64,000 nucleotides of DNA from Idiomarina sp. A28L. GTDB taxonomy: Bacteria > Pseudomonadota > Gammaproteobacteria > Enterobacterales > Alteromonadaceae. How positions within the stretch are numbered: position 1 is the first letter of the stretch; each line of letters begins with the position of its first letter. A program made the position numbers and the translations under genes. The notes under the pieces were generated by a model, which was not told where the DNA came from, did not search any database, and saw only the letters and a program-made list of their open reading frames with translations. This document shows, piece by piece, positions 27,797 to 36,751 of this stretch. The stretch is from assembly GCF_000218785.1 (NCBI RefSeq), contig NZ_AFPO01000011.1:186001-250000 (forward strand), written 5' to 3'.

Positions 27797-28696
27797 ATGC
27801 AGTTATTTGTGAATGATCTCACCGTAATCGATTTTTCTTATCTATGCCCTGAGCGGGGTATTGTAGGCGAAAGTTGGATTGTGGATATTATTCTCGATGG
27901 GTCATTGAACGATCAATCAATGGTGCTTGATTTCGGCCGTGTAAAAAAGCAGGTAAAAGCCATTATCGATCAATCAGTTGATCATAAGCTTCTGATACCG
28001 GCAGAACATTCGTTTACGCAGGTAACCCGGGAAGAAGCGGGAACCCATTATTGGGTTGATTTTTTACGGCCAAATAAATCTATCCACTTGTATTGCCCAG
28101 CCGATGCTTATGCATTCATTGATTCCGATACTATTACCCAAGAAACCACCATTGCGTATTTACAGGCGGTTATTAAACGTGAGTTGCCGGCGAATGTGAA
28201 AGGCCTAGAGTTAACCCTACGAGCGGAAGAAATGAATGGTTTCTATTACCATTATACTCACGGCTTGAAAAAACATGATGGCAACTGCCAACGTATTGCC
28301 CATGGCCATCGCTCTGCCATTAAAATTTTTGTTGATGGTATGCGCAGCCCAGCATGGGAGCAGCGCTGGTCGCGCCGCTGGGAAGATATTTATGTTGGTA
28401 CTGAGGAAGATATTAGTGAAATTAGCAGTATGCGGTTGAGTTCAGCGGCCTTAAAACATGTAGGCGATCACCACATAGGCTATTCCTATATGGCTGAACA
28501 GGGCTTATTTGAATTAATATTGCCTGCACAAGAGAACGAAGTGATGGTCACAGATACAACTGTTGAGTGTATTGCTGATTATGTAGCTCATGAAGTTGCT
28601 GAAACTATTGTCGCGGAATCAACTCCAAGGCACAGGCCTAAGGTAAAAGTTATTGCTTTTGAAGGTGTGGGTAAAGGAGCTATAGGGTATGCATAG
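27797..28696 (+). CDS. Duplicated PTPS/QueD-like protein (6-pyruvoyl-tetrahydropterin synthase family)
   Basis: This 299-residue protein holds two PTPS-like repeats. The second half (about 145-285) has a complete active-site pattern. HGLKKHDGNCQRIAHGHRS supplies three zinc histidines and the catalytic cysteine, GDHHIG gives the catalytic His, and TTVECIADY the Glu. The first half (about 1-130) keeps the fold markers DFGRVKKQVK and DHKLL, but GES stands where HGH should be, so it cannot bind zinc. Whether it makes a pterin, acts in queuosine synthesis or does something else is not clear. The M23 gene overlaps its end by eight bases. Confidence 0.75.
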   Translation: MQLFVNDLTVIDFSYLCPERGIVGESWIVDIILDGSLNDQSMVLDFGRVKKQVKAIIDQSVDHKLLIPAEHSFTQVTREEAGTHYWVDFLRPNKSIHLYCPADAYAFIDSDTITQETTIAYLQAVIKRELPANVKGLELTLRAEEMNGFYYHYTHGLKKHDGNCQRIAHGHRSAIKIFVDGMRSPAWEQRWSRRWEDIYVGTEEDISEISSMRLSSAALKHVGDHHIGYSYMAEQGLFELILPAQENEVMVTDTTVECIADYVAHEVAETIVAESTPRHRPKVKVIAFEGVGKGAIGYA

Positions 28697-29585
28697 TAGG
28701 GTAAATAGTGCGTTAATTAGCACGTTAAAACACAGAACAGCAAAAAGCATGGTTCAACTTCCGTTCGTTGTTATGCTTGTTCTTTCCTGTTTATGGGCAC
28801 CCACAGTGCTTGCTGATTCCGGCGTAAGTGTGTTTGAGCCTGAAATTTCCGGTGATTTTGTGCAAGGGGCCATGATTGTTGGCCGTACTGCTCCGAATGC
28901 GGAAGTTAAACTAAATGGTAATACTTTGAAAGTGGGCCACAACGGCCATTTTGTCTTTGGTATTGGCCGCGATGATAAAGGCGATATCGAGCTTATGATT
29001 ACTGGAGCCGCAGGAGAGCGCTGGCAGCAGCAGTTTTCAATACAAAGCCGAGAATTTAATATTCAGCGCGTCGATGGATTACCGCAGCGAACAGTAACGC
29101 CAGATCCGGAAGTGCAAGCGCTGATACGCGCAGATAACGCTAAAATTGGCGCGGCGCGGGATATTAATAGCAATCGTTTGAATTTCACCGAATCCTTTGT
29201 TTGGCCTGCGGAAGGCCGAATTAGTGGCGTGTATGGTAGCCAACGTATTTTGAATGGTAACCCAAGTGCGCCACATTGGGGGTTGGATATTGCCGCGCCA
29301 ACGGGTACGCCAGTGTACGCGCCAGCGGGTGGGGAAGTTCGCTTAACTGCGCCGGATATGGTGCTTTCCGGTGGTACAATTATTATTGATCATGGCCACA
29401 ATATCTTTTCTAGTTTTTTGCACCTGCATGCCATTCACGTGGAAGAAGGTCAAATTGTTGAGCCCGGCGATTTAATTGGTGAAATTGGTGCTACGGGCCG
29501 TGCCACAGGCCCGCATTTAGATTGGCGAATGAATTGGGGTTCGGTGCGGGTTGATCCGGCATTACTGTTACCCGAACGTGATTAA
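28689..29585 (+). CDS. M23-family metallopeptidase, secreted
   Basis: This 298-residue protein has a signal peptide with a long n-region (hydrophobic core about 22-40, cleavage near VLADS). A middle beta-rich domain follows, then a C-terminal LytM domain (about 175-295) with HWGLDIAA, GHNIFSSFLHLHAI and GPHLDWRMN. These supply the first zinc pair and the general-base His, but the last motif is H-x-D where LytM has H-x-H. It probably cuts peptidoglycan or regulates amidases. AAGGAG sits nine bases before ATG 28689, and the start overlaps the previous stop, so coupling is likely. Confidence 0.88.
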   Translation: MHSRVNSALISTLKHRTAKSMVQLPFVVMLVLSCLWAPTVLADSGVSVFEPEISGDFVQGAMIVGRTAPNAEVKLNGNTLKVGHNGHFVFGIGRDDKGDIELMITGAAGERWQQQFSIQSREFNIQRVDGLPQRTVTPDPEVQALIRADNAKIGAARDINSNRLNFTESFVWPAEGRISGVYGSQRILNGNPSAPHWGLDIAAPTGTPVYAPAGGEVRLTAPDMVLSGGTIIIDHGHNIFSSFLHLHAIHVEEGQIVEPGDLIGEIGATGRATGPHLDWRMNWGSVRVDPALLLPERD

Positions 29586-29601
29586 GCATCCTTTATGAAA
29601 C

Positions 29602-31458
29602 TTAAAATCGTAACCATTGTTCACAAGCTGCTTTGTTTCTGATCGAAAGAGCAAAACAATCAGCTTGTGGCGCCTGCCAAGTTAGTTCCCGTTCTAGCAA
29701 CTGATCATCACGATAAACATGTATTTTTACTGTTTCGCCGGGTTTGTATCGGTTGAAAGCTCTTTGTAGGTTATTCCGAGTTACCTCGAGAAAATCAATA
29801 GCAACGAGGCGATCATTTACCGCAACTTTTGCTAATGCCGCTGCGCTATCTTCATAAACTCTAGCGATAACTATCTGGTTACCTTTTTCTTGTAATACCG
29901 CCCCAAGAGAAACTTGATTTGCCAGCGTAGCGGACAACCCCGGTTGTAAGGTTAGCGCTTCGGCTGAATTCGGGCTCACTTCAATGCCAAATTGTTCAAG
30001 CCAGATATCAACTGGGAGAGTTGCCGTAGTTTCTAACCATTGTTGAACATGTTTGGCTATCTCTGGATTGCCAACGTTAGCAATTGCCGCAATTAAATCA
30101 ATGTGGTTAGTGCCATGCTCGCGGTGCTCGATATAGAGCTTTATCATTACATCACGAATACTCAAAAGCTGATTGCTTGCTTGGCGCAGCATTAAATCGG
30201 TAAGCAGCGCAATGGCGGCACCTTTGCTGTAATAGCTACTAATGGCATTTTGCGCATTTTCATTTTGCTGATAGAAAGTTGTCCAAGCTAACGAGCTAGA
30301 TTCCAGCACACTTTGCCGTTGTGGGCCTTTACCGCGAAGTGCTCTGCTAATACTTTGCCCCAAACGTTGAATGAATTGCCCAGCAGGCATTACTCCGCTT
30401 TTCTGTACAAAGTAATCATCGAGGTATGATGTTACGCCTTCATAAAACCAAAGCTGTTCGGTATATTGCTCTTGGCTTAAATCATAAGGGTGAAATGCTT
30501 TTGGCCTTAGCTGTTTCACGTTCCAACTATGGAAATATTCGTGGCTACAAAGGCTAAGGAATGTAAGGTATTCATCATTCACCACAGCGCTAGCGGAACC
30601 GGGCTCTAGTGTATGCCGGCTGCAAATTAAGGCGGTTGAATTGCGGTGCTCCAAACCACCAAAGCCTTCGCCAACAACCATGGTGAGAAACTGGTAATTA
30701 TCGAAAGGTACATTTCCTTGCCAAAATTCAATTTGTGCCTCACAAATAGCTTTCAGATCTTTGCAAAGTTGCGTTTCGTTGGCAAAATGGCGGCCGGCTA
30801 ACACCAAGCTGTGTGGAATATTTGCAACCGTAAATTCAATGTGGGTAAGGGCGCCGATTAAGAATGGATAATCAATTAGTTCGGCATAATCATTCGCAAT
30901 GTAGGTGCCAAAGCCTCGTTTATCGGAATCAATACATGGCATTCCAGTTGCGAGTTGCCACTGGTTATCGGCTCCCGCATTTTTTTTCGGTGGCAGAACC
31001 TGCAGTTGATAACGAGTGTCATTAATTTTGTTATCGTTCGCTGCCGTGGGCGCATTCAAAACCTCTAGGCATACTGCGCTTGGATTAAAAAAACCAAATT
31101 CACTATCGAGCCAAGCGGTACGAACGGAAAGATCAAAGGCATACACTTTGTAAATTATTGTGATTGGCCCCGAGAATTGCTCGATATGCCAAGTGCTTTT
31201 ATCGGGCCGGGTATAATTAAGCTTTTTACCCATCCCAACCGCGGAAAACTCAACAATATGTTTTGCGAAATCTCTAATCATATAACTGCCGGGTAACCAG
31301 GCAGGCAACCGGAGCTGCACTCCATTTGGATCTGGGTTTTCGATTAGCAAAGTAACGGTAAAATAATGATGCTGCAGATCGTGGGTATCTATTGTGTAAG
31401 AGAATGGTGCATTTTTTTGTTCAGCATTAAAGGGTGAAACAGAGATGTTGTTGTGCAT
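29602..31458 (-). CDS. M61-family glycyl aminopeptidase with PDZ domain
   Basis: This 618-residue protein has a beta-sandwich N-terminal region (LRLPAWLPGSYMIRDFAKHI near 48-66). A gluzincin-type catalytic domain carries SHEYFHSWNVKQLRP near residue 310 (HExxH), and EGVTSYLDDYF supplies the third ligand. A C-terminal PDZ region covers about 510-590. M61 peptidases remove N-terminal Gly/Ala. No signal peptide is evident, so it is probably cytoplasmic. It converges on the M23 gene with only 16 bases and no terminator between them. Confidence 0.93.
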   Translation of the reverse strand: MHNNISVSPFNAEQKNAPFSYTIDTHDLQHHYFTVTLLIENPDPNGVQLRLPAWLPGSYMIRDFAKHIVEFSAVGMGKKLNYTRPDKSTWHIEQFSGPITIIYKVYAFDLSVRTAWLDSEFGFFNPSAVCLEVLNAPTAANDNKINDTRYQLQVLPPKKNAGADNQWQLATGMPCIDSDKRGFGTYIANDYAELIDYPFLIGALTHIEFTVANIPHSLVLAGRHFANETQLCKDLKAICEAQIEFWQGNVPFDNYQFLTMVVGEGFGGLEHRNSTALICSRHTLEPGSASAVVNDEYLTFLSLCSHEYFHSWNVKQLRPKAFHPYDLSQEQYTEQLWFYEGVTSYLDDYFVQKSGVMPAGQFIQRLGQSISRALRGKGPQRQSVLESSSLAWTTFYQQNENAQNAISSYYSKGAAIALLTDLMLRQASNQLLSIRDVMIKLYIEHREHGTNHIDLIAAIANVGNPEIAKHVQQWLETTATLPVDIWLEQFGIEVSPNSAEALTLQPGLSATLANQVSLGAVLQEKGNQIVIARVYEDSAAALAKVAVNDRLVAIDFLEVTRNNLQRAFNRYKPGETVKIHVYRDDQLLERELTWQAPQADCFALSIRNKAACEQWLRF

Positions 31459-31495
31459 ATCAAGCCTATCTGAGCGTTTACCGAATGTGCCTAGT

Positions 31496-31578
31496 GTATC
31501 ATGAGGTTATAGATGCGACTAAGCATGATACTTTCCAGTTGAATGGCATCGAATTTTCAAGTACTTCGAGTACAATTC
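31496..31578. promoter_or_regulatory. Inverted repeats upstream of the LytS/LytR pair
   Basis: GTATCATG (31496-31503) and CATGATAC (31524-31531) form a perfect 8-bp dyad with a 20-base spacer. Next, GAATT...AATTC (31551-31578) encloses GTACT-TCG-AGTAC. These lie between the divergent M61 and histidine-kinase starts and may include operators. No recognised LytTR consensus is claimed. Confidence 0.4.
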
Positions 31579-31617
31579 AATACTAAGTATGTTTATCAAG
31601 ATGAATAAGGATCAAGT

Positions 31618-32688
31618 TTGAACTGGCGTTCTTATCTAGAAGATAGAAATAAGATGTTTTGGCTGCTGCAAACTGCCGGTTGGCTAGGCTATGCATTAGT
31701 GCAATACATGGGCTCGCTCATGCACGAAATGCGTGAGATCTGGATTGTTATCGTTTTGCTAGGTGCCTATGGTGGATTCTTGCTCACGGTACCTATGCGC
31801 TATATCTATCGTTCTATCTGGAACGTGCATCCAATGGTGCAAGTTGTAGTGGTGCTGCTCTGCTCCTATTTTGCAGCGGCTACTTGGGCGGTAATTGATA
31901 ATCTTACTAATTGGGAAATCTATAAATTTGGATTTCGGCCAACGAATTTGCTTTTTTACTTTCAGCACACGATCGCTAAATTTTATATCATGCTGACATG
32001 GAGTGGCTTGTATTTCGTTATTAAGTACTATCAATTACTACAAGATGCGCAACAGAAATCTCTGGCGGCAGCATCAATGGCGCATCAATCCCAACTTAAA
32101 ATGTTGCGATATCAACTAAACCCACATTTTTTATTCAATACTCTGAACGCAATCTCAACGCTGATATTGGTGAACGATACCAAAGGCGCGAATCAGATGA
32201 TGAGCAAACTGAGCCGGTTTTTACGTTTTTCTTTGGATAACGAACCGATCAAGCGTATTACCCTAGAGCAAGAAATATCGGCTGCAATGTTGTATCTCGA
32301 TATTGAAAAAGTACGTTTTGGCGACCGCCTCGAAGTAAACGTGAATGTATCGGACGAAGCAAAACAAGCGTTGGTTCCGAGCTTGATTTTGCAGCCGTTA
32401 GTTGAAAATTCAGTGAAATACGCGATTGCGAAAACGGAAGGTTTAGGGCGTATCGATATCAATGCTACCGTTGCTGATGGCCAATTGATTATTACTGTGG
32501 CCGATAATGGCCCAGAACCGTTCGATCCAACAAAAATGAAGATTCGCGGCTCAGGTGTAGGATTAGTAAATACTAAACAACGGCTCAAGGCCTTGTATGG
32601 AAAACAGTTCTCATTTAATCTGTCGGCTAATACACCCACAGGTTGCGTTGCGTCATTAAAGTTACCATGGCAAACCGCAGAGCATTAA
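31618..32688 (+). CDS. LytS/YehU-type sensor histidine kinase
   Basis: This 356-residue protein has about four N-terminal membrane helices (15-35, 43-62, 75-95, 115-140) and no separate sensory domain. A short coiled linker leads to the His_kinase (PF06580) domain: YQLNPHFLFNTLNAIS near 163-178 contains the phosphorylated His. The ATPase region has LQPLVENSVKYAI near 260 and GSGVGLVNTKQRL near 315. The start is probably TTG at 31618, with AAGGA ten bases upstream; ATG 31654 would clip the first helix. The paired response regulator follows 21-30 bases later. The stimulus is unknown. Confidence 0.9.
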   Translation: MNWRSYLEDRNKMFWLLQTAGWLGYALVQYMGSLMHEMREIWIVIVLLGAYGGFLLTVPMRYIYRSIWNVHPMVQVVVVLLCSYFAAATWAVIDNLTNWEIYKFGFRPTNLLFYFQHTIAKFYIMLTWSGLYFVIKYYQLLQDAQQKSLAAASMAHQSQLKMLRYQLNPHFLFNTLNAISTLILVNDTKGANQMMSKLSRFLRFSLDNEPIKRITLEQEISAAMLYLDIEKVRFGDRLEVNVNVSDEAKQALVPSLILQPLVENSVKYAIAKTEGLGRIDINATVADGQLIITVADNGPEPFDPTKMKIRGSGVGLVNTKQRLKALYGKQFSFNLSANTPTGCVASLKLPWQTAEH

Positions 32689-32718
32689 TATGCACAATAA
32701 CAATACGATTTGAACCTT

Positions 32719-33549
32719 ATGAAACAAAGCATTCGCGCAGTAATTGTTGATGATGAGCCACTAGCACGCCAAGGCTTGCGCATTCGTTTGGATGCGTTCG
32801 CTGATGTTGAAGTTGTTGGCGAAGCCTCAAGCGGCCGAGAAGCCGTTGAAATGATTGTGCGTGAAGCTCCAGATTTAGTGTTTCTTGATATTCAGATGCC
32901 AGGTTTAAATGGCTTTGATGTTTTGCGCTTAATTCGAGAGCAAGCGGCGCAAATGCCAGCGGTTGTTTTTGTAACGGCTTATGATCATTATGCTATTCGT
33001 GCGTTTGAAGTGCGAGCGATCGATTATTTATTAAAGCCGGTTGATGAAGAGCGCCTAGCGGTTGCTATTGCTAGAATTGGTGAAGAATTACGCACTGAAC
33101 AAACCAGCGGTTACCAGCAGCGGTTAGTTAAACTAGTTGCAGAGATCACCGGTGGTGATGTTGAGGAAATATTACAGCAACTTGCCGAGGGCAAGGCACC
33201 CTTAATCGAAAACTATCCTGATCACATCGCGATTAAAGATAGCGGTGAAATTACTCGGGTAGCAATCAACTCAATTGAATGGATTGACGCCGCGGGCGAT
33301 TACATGTGTATTCATGCGGCTAACCAAACCCATATTCTCCGCCGCACAATGAAAGAGCTTGAACAGGAATTAAATCCGCGGTTGTTTCAGCGTATTCATC
33401 GCTCGGCAATTGTGAATCTGGGGCAAGTTGAGAAGCTCTGCAGCCGACAAAATGGCGAATACCACTTAATTTTACAAAATGGCCAAGAGTTAAAAGTTAG
33501 CCGTAGCTACAAAGATCGTATTAAGCAATTAGTGCTTGGCTTAGCCTAA
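32719..33549 (+). CDS. LytR/AlgR-type response regulator with LytTR DNA-binding domain
   Basis: This 276-residue protein has an intact receiver (about 5-120): VDDEPLARQGL acidic pair, LVFLDIQMPG with the phosphorylated Asp near 54-58, VFVTAYD and LLKPVD with the Lys. A linker of about 40 residues leads to a LytTR domain (about 170-270, IEWIDAAGDYMCIH, RIHRSAIVNLGQVEKL). It is the evident partner of the kinase just upstream. The ATG at 32719 is preferred over TTG 32710; neither has a strong ribosome site. Confidence 0.92.
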   Translation: MKQSIRAVIVDDEPLARQGLRIRLDAFADVEVVGEASSGREAVEMIVREAPDLVFLDIQMPGLNGFDVLRLIREQAAQMPAVVFVTAYDHYAIRAFEVRAIDYLLKPVDEERLAVAIARIGEELRTEQTSGYQQRLVKLVAEITGGDVEEILQQLAEGKAPLIENYPDHIAIKDSGEITRVAINSIEWIDAAGDYMCIHAANQTHILRRTMKELEQELNPRLFQRIHRSAIVNLGQVEKLCSRQNGEYHLILQNGQELKVSRSYKDRIKQLVLGLA

Positions 33550-33674
33550 AACCGTTTATTCCTTGTTAAAAAACCAGCATATCTGTGCATAGATGATCAA
33601 TCATAACGGCGTCACCGTAGTTTAATGAATGTAATTACACCTAAGTAATTAGCAAACATACAAGGTTGGCTATC

Positions 33675-34559
33675 ATGCGTTCTCTTTCTATTCTTCTTAT
33701 TTGTTGCCTTACCATGCTCATGATTTCTAGCTGCAGTAGCCGCCAGTTAGGGTACCGCTATGCCGAAACACTTATTAGTTGGCAAGCAGGGAATTACGTT
33801 AGTTTAACTGATCAACAAGATGCAATTTTACGGGAAGAAACTGATAAATTTTTGCAATGGCATGCCGAAACGCAAATGCCGAACTATCATCAACTCTTGA
33901 ACGATATTTATCGCCTGCTACAAACACCTGAGATTGAGCCGGAAGCTATCGCTGGTTACAGCGATGAAATGCTTGTTTATTGGCAGGAAATACGAGCGCA
34001 ACTCATAGCGCCTTCAATACGCCTGTTGCAAAGCCTAGATGATGAACAGGTAAGCGAACTGCTTGCCAATATGCAAAATCGGTTAGATGAGCAGCATGAA
34101 CGTTTGCAAAATGCAGAAGCGGAAATAGCAGAAGGGAATGATATGTATCCCCAGCAACGCAGAGCTTCTCGGTTTATTGATTCATTTCGAAACTATGGCG
34201 GCAGGCCAAATAATACACAAGAAGAAAAGATTAATGATTGGAGTATGCAGGCTCCGATCGTGAATCGGCAATGGTATGCATATCAACAAGATTGGCATAA
34301 CGCCTTCGCTAGTGCTTTGGAACAGCGTAACAGCAACGATTTTGCAGAAATATTAGCTGATCTATTTATGAACCCTGAGCAGTTTCGTAGTGCTGAGATG
34401 AACGAAAAACTGGCTATTTCTAACGAGAAATCGCTACTGTTGATGGTGAAATTGCATGAAAGCTTAACTAATCGGCAGCGAACCCGGTTAACTCGCCAGG
34501 TAGATCGCCTACGCCGTGATTTTCGTGGAATGATGGAACAACGGAACGTAGAGCTTTAG
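33675..34559 (+). CDS. DUF6279-type lipoprotein
   Basis: This 294-residue product begins with a lipoprotein signal: hydrophobic LSILLICCLTMLMI followed by the lipobox-like ISSC near residue 20. The mature protein is mostly helical, rich in Gln/Glu, and contains GYRYAETLISWQAGNYVSLT, typical of DUF6279 proteins (YRY...W...YV.L). Function is unknown. Serine at +2 suggests outer-membrane sorting. AAGG lies about nine bases before ATG 33675. A hairpin follows that it shares with the convergent pyruvate kinase gene. Confidence 0.78.
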   Translation: MRSLSILLICCLTMLMISSCSSRQLGYRYAETLISWQAGNYVSLTDQQDAILREETDKFLQWHAETQMPNYHQLLNDIYRLLQTPEIEPEAIAGYSDEMLVYWQEIRAQLIAPSIRLLQSLDDEQVSELLANMQNRLDEQHERLQNAEAEIAEGNDMYPQQRRASRFIDSFRNYGGRPNNTQEEKINDWSMQAPIVNRQWYAYQQDWHNAFASALEQRNSNDFAEILADLFMNPEQFRSAEMNEKLAISNEKSLLLMVKLHESLTNRQRTRLTRQVDRLRRDFRGMMEQRNVEL

Positions 34560-34561
34560 CC

Positions 34562-34608
34562 TTTGAAGCCCACTGCAACATATTTCAATAGCGGGCAGGG
34601 GCTTCAAA
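34562..34608. terminator. Bidirectional hairpin between the lipoprotein gene and pyk
   Basis: TTTGAAGCCC (34562-34571) pairs with GGGCTTCAAA (34599-34608). The large loop can fold further through CTGC/GCAG. T runs on either side are poor, so termination strength is uncertain. Confidence 0.6.
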
Positions 34609-34615
34609 TATAACG

Positions 34616-36049
34616 CTAAACCTGAAGAATTTTACTGGTATTGGTTTTGCCGATAGTTTCCATAACATCGCCATGGGTTATGATAACCATGTCGCCTTTT
34701 TGTATATGCCCACGCTTTTCGATTAACTCGATTGCATCGCGCAGAACCCGCTGCGGGCTTGATGCGGTTGAATCGAAGTATTCAGGGTAAACACCGCGAT
34801 ATAAGTTGGCTCTATTGAGTGAGTGCTCATGCCGTGAGAGCGCAAAAATTGGCAAATCTGTATGAATGCGCGACATTAACTTAGCAGTGTGTCCTGATTC
34901 TGTAAGTGCAATAATGGCAGTTACACCCTCTAAGTGATTTGCAGTATACATAGCCGCTAGTGCAGTGGCTTGTGATACAGAGGGAACCGATTCTTCTAGG
35001 CGATCACGGGTTAATCGCAGTGCAGGATATTCCTCGGCACCGCTGCAAATTTCCGCCATGGCTAAAACGGTTTCAACAGGGTATTTGCCAGCTGCGGTTT
35101 CGCCGCTGAGCATTACTGCATCGGTACCGTCAAGAACCGCGTTGGCTACATCCATTACTTCGGCACGTGTAGGCATAGAGTTATCGATCATCGATTCCAT
35201 CATCTGCGTTGCCGTGATAACTACTTTATTTAGTTCGCGAGCACGTTGAATGATGCGCTTTTGCTTACCTACTAGCTGTGCATCACCAATTTCTACACCC
35301 AGATCGCCGCGTGCAACCATCACTACATCGGATTCTAAAATAACATCGTCGAGAGCTTCATCAGTTGCAACCGTTTCTGCACGCTCAATTTTCGCGCAAA
35401 TAGCGCCATCGCAGCCTGCTTTATTTAGAAGCGCTCGTGCTAATTGTAAATCTGCGCCACTGCGAGGAAAGGATACAGCTAAAATATCTACATCAATTTG
35501 CGCTGCAAGTTCAATATCTCGGTAATCTTTGTCAGTAAGCGCAGCCGCAGAAAGGCCGCCGCCCATACGGTTAATACCCTTATTATTGGAAAGGGTACCT
35601 GCTACGGTTACCACGGTATGCACTTCAGAACCGGCAACATCAGTAACTTCCAGGCGGATACGGCCATCATCGAGCAGAAGAATATCGCCACGTTCAACAT
35701 CTTTCGGTAGTTCTTTATAATCTAGGCCAACGCGTTCGCTATTACCGGCGGTGCCATCAAAAGCAGCATCAAGAATAAAGTGAGCACCTTTCTCGAGCTC
35801 AACATAACCATCAACAAAACGCGCCACCCGAATTTTAGGGCCTTGAAGGTCACCCAAAATGGCAACGTGATAGCCAAGCCGGTTTGCTATTTCGCGTACT
35901 GATTCGGCTCGCTTGATATGATCTTCAGCGTTACCATGAGAGAAATTTAAGCGAACAACATCAGCGCCTGCTTTGATCAATGCTTCTAGTACACCTGATC
36001 TATCAGTTGCTGGGCCCAAGGTGGTTACAATTTTGGTGCGTCTTAACAT
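34616..36049 (-). CDS. pyk: Pyruvate kinase
   Basis: This 477-residue glycolytic enzyme converts phosphoenolpyruvate and ADP to pyruvate and ATP. Signatures include [24 protein letters not shown] near 34, the active-site stretch ICAKIERAE near 217, [12 protein letters not shown] near 242, and [11 protein letters not shown]. The start [17 protein letters not shown] and the length agree with the PykA (type II) branch. A C-terminal regulatory domain is complete. It ends six bases past a hairpin shared with the neighbouring gene. Confidence 0.96.
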   Translation of the reverse strand: MLRRTKIVTTLGPATDRSGVLEALIKAGADVVRLNFSHGNAEDHIKRAESVREIANRLGYHVAILGDLQGPKIRVARFVDGYVELEKGAHFILDAAFDGTAGNSERVGLDYKELPKDVERGDILLLDDGRIRLEVTDVAGSEVHTVVTVAGTLSNNKGINRMGGGLSAAALTDKDYRDIELAAQIDVDILAVSFPRSGADLQLARALLNKAGCDGAICAKIERAETVATDEALDDVILESDVVMVARGDLGVEIGDAQLVGKQKRIIQRARELNKVVITATQMMESMIDNSMPTRAEVMDVANAVLDGTDAVMLSGETAAGKYPVETVLAMAEICSGAEEYPALRLTRDRLEESVPSVSQATALAAMYTANHLEGVTAIIALTESGHTAKLMSRIHTDLPIFALSRHEHSLNRANLYRGVYPEYFDSTASSPQRVLRDAIELIEKRGHIQKGDMVIITHGDVMETIGKTNTSKILQV

Positions 36050-36227
36050 GATTACATTAACCTTACTGTTGAACGTGTTCTTATGAACTATACAGAAATA
36101 GCTGCGTATACGAACATATATAGGCTATTGCTCTACTAACTTGCTGCGATAGTTCTAATATTAACATAATGAATGTGGCCAATGTATGAATGGATAACGC
36201 AAATAAACGAATAAACAAGGGAAATCT

Positions 36228-36623
36228 ATGAGTAACCAAAAAACTGACGCTGAATGGCGCCAAGAACTCAGCCCAGAGGCTTATCGAGTTTTACGACAAA
36301 AGGGAACAGAGCGCCCGTTTACTGGGGCGTTATTGCAAGAAGAACGAGATGGTAGCTATAAATGTGCAGGCTGCGGTTCAATTTTATTCCGAGCACAAAC
36401 TAAATTTGACGCCGGTTGCGGTTGGCCAAGCTTTTACGACGCTGAACCTAATACGGTTAAATATGTAACCGATAAAAGCCATGGTATGGAGCGTACCGAA
36501 ATTCTATGTGCTAATTGCGATGGTCATCTTGGCCATGTGTTTCCTGATGGCCCAGAGCCAACAGGACAACGATACTGTGTTAATTCGTTGTCGCTCGATT
36601 TTGAAGCTAAAGCAAAGCGGTAA
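36228..36623 (+). CDS. msrB: Peptide-methionine (R)-S-oxide reductase MsrB
   Basis: This 131-residue protein repairs R-methionine sulfoxide in proteins. Two CxxC pairs (CAGC near 45, CANC near 91) bind structural zinc. [19 protein letters not shown] near 103-121 contains the catalytic cysteine. AAGGGAAATCT precedes the ATG. It lies between pyk and gap, on the gap strand, with about 130 bases before gap. A free-methionine-sulfoxide reductase is encoded at 42031. Confidence 0.96.
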   Translation: MSNQKTDAEWRQELSPEAYRVLRQKGTERPFTGALLQEERDGSYKCAGCGSILFRAQTKFDAGCGWPSFYDAEPNTVKYVTDKSHGMERTEILCANCDGHLGHVFPDGPEPTGQRYCVNSLSLDFEAKAKR

Positions 36624-36751
36624 AGTAGCAGTTTGTTGCTAAATTAAGTACAATGGCGCTCGCATTTTAGGCTGGTTCGAATGCGCGGTTAAAAAGCCCC
36701 TTCGAGTTAGAATTTTTCGTTACATTCGTAAGAATCAATAAAGGTTTACTG

